Shown here: positions 49,713 to 59,179 of the stretch, in pieces | How positions within the stretch are numbered: the stretch's first letter is position 1 | How the letters are laid out: every line of letters begins with the position of its first letter | Assembly: GCF_048771995.1 (NCBI RefSeq) | Contig: NC_133027.1 | Location: 60,635,501 to 60,699,500 of the forward strand | Origin: Taeniopygia guttata | Lineage: Eukaryota; Chordata; Aves; Passeriformes; Estrildidae | Direction of reading: 5' to 3' | Length of the DNA: 64,000 nt | The notes under the pieces: model-generated | Database searches by the model: none | Told to the model about the DNA's origin: nothing | The model's input: the letters and a program-made list of their open reading frames with translations, nothing else | Made by a program: the position numbers and the translations under genes

Positions 49713-51956
49713 TTACTGGTGGATCATTGCATGCCAGGCTTCTTGAATCCAGCATACTTAGTTGTTGAAATTGAGGCTGCATAGTCCATCTTTTTTCTTT
49801 TCTCTCCTATCTTGGCATTTTTCAGTAAAGCTCATGCCATGTGCCTTGCCATCGTGTGATCGTGCTTTATCTTTCTTAATTTAATTATACTGAAAGGAAT
49901 AAGGCAGTAACTAGAGGCACTTTGATTCCCTAACTATCCTCTGTAAGACTTGAAAATAGATTATAACCACAAATAGCAAGCCCTTGTCTACAGCAGTGCT
50001 AAAGAACCATGCAGCGTAAAAAGAAAGGAAAAATTCCATATTGCTTTAAAGATCAAATGTGTTTTATTGCATGCCTTAAATGGCAGTGGATTCTCACTGT
50101 TTTGGACACAAGGTCTGTATGGAGAGTGTCTGTACAGCAAGCCCTTCTTTTCTGCTGAGCTGGGCAAGGGCACACTGGGAGGTGGGGATGGGGAGAATTC
50201 CTTTGATCTCTTTCATCACAGTATTTCATAGAGAGAACAGGAGACTGAGAGAAAAGTAGTAGGCACTTAGGGCATTGTAAGTCTCTGTGATAACAAAGGG
50301 TATAAAATTGTGCTCATGTACATCATGTTTTCATTGATTCATTCTTGCCAAAGTCTTCACGCTTTCATTCTGACCTACACACCAAAGCTGTTAGACTTGT
50401 GTTGATGATCTCATTCAGTAGGTGAATGGCCTGCTTTCTGGTGAGCAGGAATGGGCTAACACACAGGCTTCTGTCTAGTCTTTTCCCAAACTCCTCTGAA
50501 TCAGAATTAAGTAATGAATGTCTACAATAATTTTCTGTCACTTTGCATCTGATAAACATTTTGAGATGAGATCAGAAAGCTAACTGTGTGCACTGGCTTG
50601 CAGAAGGTTGAGTTCTCAGAAACTGAACTGATGTCTTTATTGAAGAATTTCATGGGATTTAGGGTTTGCCTTCACCACTGGTTGAATGGGAGGCCACTGT
50701 GTTTCTTGTGCAGTTCCACTTCAAGGCCAAAGATACCAAGAGTGGATCTTAAGTACGGTTTAATGAGAATATTTCTTTAGCAGATGTTGCATGATTCAGA
50801 TGTTTCAGCCATGAGATCAGCAAGGCTTTCAAACTCATCTCTGGTTATAATCCTGTTGACAACAACATGCAATTATTTTGTAGCATTAGTTACACTTAGT
50901 ATAGCATAGCTTCCCAGCTTTCTTGAGAGCTCCACTAGAGGTTTCTGATTTGAGAACCCAAATTTCCTACTTCAAAATTCTTTAATTCCTACGTAGATTC
51001 TGTTTCACAGAGCATGGGAACCTGTTTTGGATTTCATGGGAAGGCTCTGTATGCATCTGTGTAACAGTCTGTGGTTAAGCCATGATTGGCAAGACACTGA
51101 TGTCTTTCCACATGTGCCCATCCAGCACCCACCTGCTGAGTATCAGTCGGGGGACCTTATGGATCAGGGATTTTCACACAGCTCAGCTGTATCAACGCCA
51201 GGTGAGCCAGACAGGAGGAGTCAAGAGGCAAAATGGAGAATTGGCATTTCAGAAACAGACTGGACTGTGTCTAGGAAAAGATATTTTATAAGCATGGCAG
51301 TGGGTGTGACAGTAGGCTGACTTTGTGGAAGGAGGCATGTTATTGTCTCAGCATGAATGCCGGGGATATGCCTTTTCTTTCTTTTTCTTCATGGATTTCC
51401 ATTGCTTAGGAAACAAAACTGTGGTACAAGTGGGATTTCGTAGCACTTTTGAAGTAAAATCTAAGGTTTTGTTGTGTAAAAGTGATGTAGAAGATAGGTT
51501 AAAATACCTGTCTTTAATTTTGAAGATTCATTTATCTTCATCTATAAAATTAGGTAGCTTGAAAATATCTTTATAGATGGAGAGAAACAAATTCTCGAAA
51601 TGAATACATACAACTTTATTTTTAGTTACCTTCTGGACTTCTTGCACAAACTGTTTTTATTGCAAAACAGAGACATTAAGAGCCATTAAACTACCAGAGA
51701 CATACATTAACACAAGCTAGGGGTTTTCCTCTTGCTTTACTGAAATACCCCTTAATTTCCTGTGTGACCTAGCAGCTCTTTAGAAAATAAGGATAATGAC
51801 ACCCTTTCCTTCCCCAGCAATGTTGTGATGATATTACATTTGTGGAAGATTGCAAGGTGCATAAATACTTCTCATAGTCGTAAGAGATTAATCTGTTGTT
51901 TTCTCCATGGGGCTTGCCTACTCCTTGTTGATCTCCAGAGAATATTTCATTTTCAG

Positions 51957-51988
51957 GTTGTCCCAAGTTGATAATGGCAAGGCAGCAG
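51957..51988 (+). other. Weak candidate small exon, 32 nt
   Basis: The interval follows TTTCATTTTCAG and precedes GTAAGA, and one of its three frames is open. Such acceptor-donor pairs arise by chance in long DNA, and no protein similarity was recognised. It is listed only for completeness. Confidence 0.06.
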
Positions 51989-53265
51989 GTAAGAAAGGAG
52001 GACAGGGTGGATGTGGAGAGTCAATTTTGGGAGTGTAATAAATAAGGACTCTTGTGTTGTAACCCTCAACATGAGACTGCACCACATAAGTCAAGTAGAG
52101 GTCAGAAAAGTATGCTTTTAACATGCAATGTCTATGTGCTAAAAGTAATCAGGAATATTAGAGATGAAATTTTGAAAATAAAACTTATTTGAAAATGAAT
52201 TCGGGGGGTATCAACTGGAGTGTTAAGAACAAATTTAATAAATGTTGATTGCTTTGTCACAAAGAGAGGGAATGCATTGATGGAACAAGCTAATAAAAAG
52301 TGGAAGACATAGTGAATATACAGGTAGATTAGAAATAATGGTAGTAAGTAGCCTCCATATTAGTCCCGGGACATGGATCTGGCCTGTTAGAGACATAATT
52401 GGACCACAGCAATACTAAATGAAAAGAATGTAACTATACCAGGAATATGAAGAAGAAAATAGTCTGCTTTGCCCAGAGGGAAAAGTCTTTACAAGAACAA
52501 GCAGATGTGGAGCCTGCAGACCTATTTTTCCCTGTAGACTTTAGGAATATGGGCATAAGTCATGGACTGCTCTATTAGATTTTACAAAATCTGGCCTATG
52601 GAACTTGCATATGGAAAACTTGATGGAGGTCAGTAGAATTCAAGGAAGGATTTGACCTTTGCCATGATGAGAAGAGTGTATTCAGTGATAATATTGTTAA
52701 CCTGTGAAGTTTGAGAAGAGATCCAAGTCGCTGTTTTCCAGTGCATGACTTAGTTGTAACTGGGCTTTGGAGATTAAATAAAATTTTGTTCCAAATCACT
52801 TCAAAGCTGCTGGGTTTTGGAGTTTCCTCTATAATGAGTCTGAATAATGGACACAGTGAAACAGGGGTCCACTTTTAGGTGGCAATTCCCCTGTTACTGT
52901 GCAAATCATTATTTCATTGTTGTGGACCTACATATTGATTCGGGCCTTTTGTGGGTTGCTAAAGCTTTTTATTGTAGCGTTCATGTATTTATTTTCAAAT
53001 GAACACGTCATCTGCAGTGTAACTTGGCTGTATTTTCACACTTGGCACTTGAATGTAACTGCAATTTTATTAGAATATTTGAATAAATGCATTGTTTTTT
53101 GGCCAAGTTTGTTCACCAACTGCTGCTGCAATAAATTAAGTTTTGGGCTTTTCTGGTAATAAAGCAATTGTTCATGCACCTAACTACAGATTAATAGCCT
53201 AGCTCTGTATATTGAAATTTTGGTGATGCCATCCGCATGTGAAAATATGCATTTTATCTAAGGTC

Positions 53266-53293
53266 AGTTATTAAAAACTAGTTATTAAAAACA
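53266..53293. repeat. 14-base tandem duplication
   Basis: AGTTATTAAAAACT is followed immediately by AGTTATTAAAAACA. It is a small local duplication about 500 bases upstream of the CpG island. Confidence 0.75.
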
Positions 53294-53548
53294 TACTGGG
53301 AAAGGTAATTCTTTCCATGGCAAAAGTGTAAATGTCTGACAAAAGAAAGTGGTAAGGAAGAGAGTGTCAGAATTTGTGGTTGTATCCGTGATGCTGTTGT
53401 GCAGAGTAGTTAAACACAACTGAGAGCTGCTCCTAAGAGTGTGTTTTTGTGACTACAGCATTCCTGCTGTGGTTTGAGGAACTACATTTTTGCCAGGGTG
53501 TCTCACTCGAGGATGTTAGGGTTACCTACTCCCCCCTAACAAGCTTAG

Positions 53549-53641
53549 GGGAAAAAAAGAAAAAAAGCCAGGAAAAAACCGCACAAAAGACAAAAAAGAA
53601 AGGAAAAAAAACAAAAAAAAAACAAAAAAAGGAGGAGGAGA
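53549..53641. repeat. A/purine-rich tract flanking the CpG island
   Basis: About 90 bases are dominated by A runs with scattered G and C, ending in GGAGGAGGAG. The tract lies roughly 115 bases before the CpG-dense part. Poly(dA:dT) tracts disfavour nucleosomes and often flank promoters, so a role in keeping the island open is possible but unproved. Confidence 0.75.
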
Positions 53642-53749
53642 CCCTGGAGCTACCTTCAGGCAGGCAAGCGCCTTGCAATTCAGCAGATTTCCTAGCAGCT
53701 TTCCTGTGGAAGCAGGCTGGAGGCTCAGGAATGTGGGGTCAGACAAGAG

Positions 53750-54290
53750 CTCAGTCACGGTGTATTCCCCGGCGGCTGCCCGGCATCGCGGCGGGCCGGC
53801 CCGCGTAATCGTTCCGGGCGGCCCGTGGAAAACCACCCTCTGGTTAAGCTGCATCATGCTGCTCCACCAATGGAAAAAAAACGAGCGGGAGGAGGGTGTG
53901 TAGCCTGCAGACAAAAATACATGCAGCCTGGCGCAGGGTCTGTTTTTAGTTCCCGACGGCTGTGCGCTCTGAAGTGTTAGGCACAGTTTCCTGGCATGCC
54001 CGGGGCAGGGAGAGGCTGTGGCTGCGTGTCCCTGCTCCCGTGGCAGGCTCGGGGCAGCGGGAGGCTCCGGGCAGCGCTCCGGGCAAGGTAAGCGGCGCTG
54101 GGGACTGGGAGGGAGATGCTGGGGCAGAGCAGTCAGTTCTCCGCTCTCCGGATGCCGGCCAGGGTTGGAGCGCTGGAAGAAAAGCGGGGAAGGGTTTGCG
54201 AAGCCTCTGAAAACGGAGTGGGCTGCTGCGGTGGCAGGACTTGCAGCCCCTCTGCCGCCTCTGCTATGGGTGGCTGCGCCCAAGGCAAAT
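53750..54290 (+). promoter_or_regulatory. CpG island, probable promoter
   Basis: This is the only CpG-dense segment in the window. By hand count it holds about 40 CpG in 540 bases, with 13 in the 65 bases around 53770-53830. It contains a GC box, GGGCGG (53816-53821), and a CCAAT box (53867-53871, context CCACCAATGG). A weak TATA-like CAAAAATACA follows about 40 bases later, and a consensus splice donor, CAAG|GTAAGC, sits at 54087/54088. CpG islands in birds usually mark promoters. The donor and the CCAAT-to-TATA order favour plus-strand transcription starting at about 53.93-53.96 kb. The gene is not identified; a bidirectional or alternative promoter is also possible. Confidence 0.7.
53940..54087 (+). 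other. Candidate first exon of an unidentified gene
   Basis: The start is inferred from promoter spacing and is uncertain by tens of bases; the end is the donor CAAG|GTAAGC. Within it, an ATG at 53996-53998 opens a frame of 30 codons plus two bases that stays open to the donor and meets a stop (TAA) directly after it in the intron, as for a coding first exon. The peptide is rich in G, R, A and C, has no recognised domain, and the ATG context is weak. The exon may equally be 5' untranslated. Homology could not be assigned. Confidence 0.35.
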
Positions 54291-54986
54291 GGTTTTCCTC
54301 CAGAAAACAGTTCTTGGTGGTCATCTGTCAAACTCTATTGCCTGAATTGCTAAATAAACCACTGTAGGGATCATTTTACATCTCCGCTATGATGGGGCTG
54401 GACTTTTTTTTAAGGCAAAGTATGAAAAGTGTTTAATAGCACTACGGTTTCTTATATGTTGAAGTGACTCTTCCAATACAGTGAATTCAATAATCCCTCT
54501 GAATATTTTTTTTCTTTTTTAATTGTTTTGTCTATTCTCAGTAACACTTAGAGTGGCTTAAAATAAATAGTGTGCCCAAGCAAGGATGAAACGTTTGTGT
54601 AGTGTTAGAGGAAGAAAATTCAGTCAGCACTATTACCACTGCTGAACTGGGATGGTGTGGGAAACCAAAGCTTCTGGTAGGTCCAGCACAGGCTTTGATA
54701 TTTCTACGTAATTTTTTAGTACATAATTGTACACAAATAGTGAAAATGCTATGTTTCATGGCAGACAAAATAAAAATGAGGAAAATTACCCAAAAAATGG
54801 GGAAGTGTCTTCACCCTTTGGTTTCCTTTTTTAATTTTTTTTTTATTCTTAAGAGTGGTGATTAATTGCTTTTGCAATGCAATCAGAGTTTGCAACTTTG
54901 TTTGTGCTTGTTGTTGATGTGGTCACTGAGTTAATTTTGTACACTGGTGACTTCATTCTGGAAATCACGCATTTCTTTCTCTTTAG

Positions 54987-55013
54987 GGTGGATGATTTGT
55001 TATGCAATGTATG
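54987..55013 (+). other. Candidate cassette microexon, 27 nt
   Basis: The interval is preceded by the strong acceptor TTTCTTTCTCTTTAG and followed by the consensus donor GTAAGT. Its length is a multiple of three, so skipping would keep frame. One frame has an internal TGA; the other two are open. Continuing the candidate frame of the CpG-island exon reads through it without a stop (V-D-D-L-L-C-N-V in the middle). No protein family was recognised, so this rests on splice signals alone. Confidence 0.15.
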
Positions 55014-58000
55014 GTAAGTTACAATTTAGAGGCAAGAGCTGGATTTTTTTTTATCTGATCACTTTCAGTGGGAAAAGGATATCCATGACAATGGGTGGAT
55101 GGACTCTGAATAGGGCAGTCTGTAGCTGTGAAGCTACAAAGCAATTTTTTTAGTGAGGAAACCTAATCCTCAATGTACTCTTTTTGTTCTTTTACTGTGT
55201 GAGTAACATGCTGGTACTACAGAGGTACAGGAAAGGAAGCCTTCAGCTGTGTTACTGCTGTACAGCTCTTGGCATGCAAAAATCAAGGTCTGATTTCAAT
55301 TTTCCAAGGGACTGTGTCTCAAGTTTACTTTCGGTGTCTAACTTCCAGATCCTCTGTCCTCTTCAGGAAGTTCCAGGGCTGAAGGTAGGAAAGCATTTAC
55401 TTTGGAATTGACACCCTCAGGTATTTATGAATGTGTAAACTGAGAAGTAGAAAAGACTATGTCAATTGTGGCCCGTTTTCTCCCTCCTGCTTGTGGAGCA
55501 GGCAGTGTAATAGGTGACAAGCAGGGAGTTTTGCCCCTGTTCCTCAGCCTGAAACACGCTGTTCTGCCAGTTCCTAAAGGAGGCTTTTCTCTGACACCAT
55601 GGGTGAAGAGTTGTTCCAATAGACTTGGAATGTGTTATGCCAGAAAGAGTCTTTGTGGCCAGAATGTGTTAATGTTCCTGTCTTGGAATTGTTCTTGTTC
55701 TTCCTTTCTGCCATTTGCTTCTCTTCTTTGGTAGGGTCTGTGTGGCTGCTCATGGTGTTGTGAACTGTGTCCTAGTCCAAAAATAAGCTTTATCCTCTCT
55801 TCTCCAAAGATGATGTTTTGGCACCTACAGTTTTGGGGGAGATATGTGTGATGGAATATCCCTGTAGCTTCCTGCTGACTGTGGTTGTATTTAATAGCAT
55901 GAGCTGTTTGCTACTGAAAGAGACAAGAAAGGAGAAGGGCAAATGTTCCTGGTGGAGAATTGGGAATCCAAGTTTGACCAGAAAGCCCAAGTCTCCCCTC
56001 CTGGTATTAATGTAGTAAAGAGGGCTGAGGTGGAGACCTCTTCAGGAGTTTGTCTAAGCAAAGCCTGCAAGCTTGCGCTCGGTCTCCAAAGTGCTGGGCA
56101 GCAATGCTGGAGCCCAGGCTCCCCTGCTTGGAGTATCTTGGCTCCTTTCAGGTACTCCATCCTCCCCCCCTGAGGCCTCAGGCTGTGAAATCCCCTGAAA
56201 ACAATGTGTAGTTCTGCACCAGGACCTGACAGTGTCCTTACAACACAAGTAGGTGGAGAAGTCTTTCAGATCACTGGGTTAATTTTCCCTCTGAGGGCAG
56301 AAAATAAACCCTCAGACATATCAACTCCTGAACTGCTGCAGCTACTGCATTAAGACAAGACTTAGCTGCCGTTCCTGGTGGGTGCTTTCTTTTCTTTCTT
56401 TTTTATTTTTTTTAAGCAAGCTTAATGGCTTTTATTTAAATGGATGTGCACTTTAGCCATTGTGTATAAATTCAATAACATTTACAAATGGTGAAATTTG
56501 TTTTTCCTGCCAAAGAAAAATAAGTCCCTAGAGTTTTAGATTATATCAGCACTGGTGTAACATGATAAGAATCTTCAGGCTTGATTCAGCCTTCCATATT
56601 GCTCTAACTTGAAAGCTATAAAGTCTAATTCAATAAAGCTGCCAGAGTCTTGGACCTAGAGTGATGGGTTGAGCAAAAGAAGGGATCACATCCCAGGTAC
56701 AGGGTGTTTAATTCTGATGTGATATAGATGTGAAGCACTGTAGATCTATTGGAATTAATGTTATTTTAAGAGAAGAAATCAGAAAAGGAGAGTGTCCCTT
56801 TCATGCTTAAACTGTGAAATTAGAAGTCCATCTGCAATGTAGGTATGATTCACAACATGAAAAGAAATGCCTAGGCTCATAAAGGCTACTAAGCTGAATG
56901 AGAAAAACAATTGACTTTAATTTGATGTGTAAGCTACCAAAAAGTTCCTAATACAGGAGACTAGAACTCTACAGAGACAAATTAGTGAGTGAGGAATTCT
57001 GGCTTCAAATTGAATTTTTAAGGCAAAATAGTCTTTTTTTTTTTTTTAATACAGGCATGCTTGTGGTGTTTTAGTTATTCATTCTTTGAATACAGTGGTA
57101 TATAATGCAAAGTATCCTGCCAAGAATACTGTGGCATACTTATTATGGTATATTTTTATAATAGGAATGTGATTGAGATTGCAGGAATAAGAAATCTGCT
57201 TCTGATTTGTGGAAGCATGTGACCAGAGTGCGTAGTTTGAAAAAATACAGTAAATTGTTTCCAGTAAGAAACTCCACATTTATTCCAGCTAGAGTGTTGA
57301 GCTAGCTTGCCCCCTCATTAATTTCACATATCCGTCCATAAACAGCCATGCAGGAAGGGGAGGGCGGTTCACATTCTAGCATTTTCTATTACTTTCATAT
57401 TAAAAACCAAAGTAGATTAAAAGTTAATTAAAGCTTCAAACCTGTAATTCTGTATCCCTGTAAGAATTCACAAAGCCCAGTGGTTCCTTGGAAAACTTAT
57501 GGACACATTTAGTTAGTTATCTACAATCTCAAAGACTTTGTAAGCCATTTAAAATGGACAGTGTTTTAACTGTTAGGTGGAAGAGGATATAAAAGTCGCT
57601 TGAAAGAAAACACAGGATTTGCTCAGGCAATTCTAACAAAAAATAACTCATAAAGTTTTTCCTGATGTAAAATACCACCACTGAGACTGCTGTACATCAA
57701 ACCCTGCAACATTTCTAACTCGGTCCTCTGTTAAAAGAAAACAAATTGGTAATTACTTACAAATCAATGGATTTTCTGTTTAGTTTTTATTGTTCTGAAA
57801 TAGTTTCACATTCTCCATTATACCAGCTGCTCTAGTTCTGATGGCACTCTTCTGGGGTGCACTTAGGAGCCATGCCCTCCTAAGGATGGCAGCTGCATGT
57901 GTAAGGACCCTGGTGCTGCCTTTTCTCCTCTCTGTGCCTCCCTGCTCCACGTGCACAGTCCAGAGGTGACCACACTGGCCCCACTCCATGGCTGGGAGCC

Positions 58001-58353
58001 CTTACAATGCCCTTGTAGAAATGAGGGCTTTAAACACAGCAGAAAGGACGTGACTCCTCTTGCTTCATCACTAGAGAGTAGTTGGTGGGATATACTCTGC
58101 CCTTAAAAGCCCTTGTATAAGCCTTTCTATCACTGCAGAGTGAGTTGAGGCTCTGCCTTTCTTTGGCAGATGCTCATACTTGGGTAGGTGGCTGTGAGGG
58201 ACTGCCCAGTGGCAGGTGTCCCAGGATTGGATTTACTCTGTCTTAAAAGGAACTGCAGTGGTACAGGTAACAATTCTCCTGTTAGTGAAGAAAACCTGAT
58301 GAGTTTGTGATACTTGCTTGTTGCTTAGGCTATAAGTAAAAATAAAATGCTTC

Positions 58354-58373
58354 ATTCATTTATTTATTTATTT
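58354..58373. repeat. Short (ATTT)n tract
   Basis: About five ATTT-type units form a short tetranucleotide repeat. Confidence 0.8.
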
Positions 58374-58444
58374 CCTCAAGGAAGTATTTTCTTTAAAAGT
58401 TAAAACTGTGTTCTGCTGTGTCAATTTGAAGAACTGAGGAGATG

Positions 58445-58728
58445 GAGGTTGCTCTTGTCTCAGGTAACAAGTGACAGGACCAAAGGAAATGGCCTCAAGT
58501 TGTGCCAGGTGCAGCTTTATATTGGATATTAGAAAAAATAATACATCTTCACATGAAAGGGTGGTCAGGCATTGGAATAGGCTGCTCAGGGAATGGTGGA
58601 ATCACCATCCCTGGAAGGATTCAAAAGGCATGTGGATGTGACACTATGGGTAAGTGGTGAACTTGGCAGTGCTGGGTTAAGATGATCTTACAGACCATTT
58701 CCAAATTTAAAGATTCTATGATTCTATA
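58445..58728 (+). mobile_element. CR1 LINE 3' fragment with intact tail (plus strand)
   Basis: This is a 5'-truncated CR1 copy of about 284 bases. It begins near a CAGGTAACAAGTGACAGGAC segment and continues through GAAATGGCCTCAAGTTGTGC, GGCATTGGAATAGGCTGC and CACCATCCCTGGAAGGATTC. It ends in the diagnostic repeat GATTCTATGATTCTAT at about 58712-58727. It has no coding capacity. The tail is followed by sequence complementary to it, so the end can fold into a hairpin. Confidence 0.95.
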
Positions 58729-58996
58729 GATCATAGAATGTAGGATCTTATTTTATAGGGATGAGACAGCTAGCTCTAGGTCTTACCTATTTCTTAGCTC
58801 TTAATTTAGCTCTCCTTCTAAATGTTTTTTACTTCTAATGATAGGAGGTTTTAAATTTAAGCTCTTCTGCTGTGCATGAAGAGTTTTATTCTGGTAATGC
58901 TGAAGACTGTCATGAGTTCCTGCATTTTTAAATGAGCCCTCAGTCAGTGGTGCCAATTTGATAGCATGATGTTAGTCTCATCTGCACTCATCCATT

Positions 58997-59179
58997 ATTT
59001 TATTTTATTTTATTTTATTTTATTTTATTTTATTTTATTTTATTTTATTTTATTTTATTTTATTTTATTTTATTTTATTTTATTTTATTTTATTTTATTT
59101 TATTTTGTTTTGTTTTGTTTTGTTTTGTTTTGTTTTGTTTTATTTTATTTTGTTTTGTTTTGTTTTATTTTGTTTTTTT
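58997..59179. repeat. Compound ATTTT/GTTTT pentanucleotide microsatellite
   Basis: Thirty-six uninterrupted 5-base units run in phase: ATTTT x22 (58997-59106), GTTTT x7 (59107-59141), ATTTT x2, GTTTT x3, ATTTT x1 and GTTTT x1, followed by extra T. The only changes between units are A to G at the first base, so the GTTTT units are probably an internal expansion of a single A-to-G variant. An open frame across it encodes only repeated I/L/F/Y and is an artefact. An assembly may have collapsed or misjudged its length. Confidence 0.98.

Larger units (their letters stand above)
49713..53548. other. Non-coding sequence upstream of the CpG island
   Basis: No gene was recognised. The part at about 52.89-53.17 kb is a smooth AT-rich unique stretch without repeats that could be a conserved element. 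A 14-base duplication (AGTTATTAAAAACT-like) lies at 53266-53293. A splice-flanked 32-base interval at 51957-51988 is a weak exon candidate. Confidence 0.6.
54088..58444. other. Likely intron downstream of the CpG island
   Basis: If the island is a plus-strand promoter, this is first-intron sequence. The island's CpG-rich part continues to about 54290. Beyond that the DNA is AT-rich, with a T10 tract at 54835-54844, a T14 tract at 57034-57047 and (ATTT)n at 58354-58373. A candidate 27-nt exon lies at 54987-55013. The unique stretch at 57.29-57.48 kb has several TTAAT-type cores and could be a conserved element. No other gene was recognised. Confidence 0.55.

Noticed and set aside
53522..54331. 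A 269-codon minus-strand open frame, the longest in the window
   Set aside because: It spans the CpG island, where stops are rare, and the A-rich tract, which translates to runs of F. It has no domain, and the splice and promoter signals favour the plus strand.
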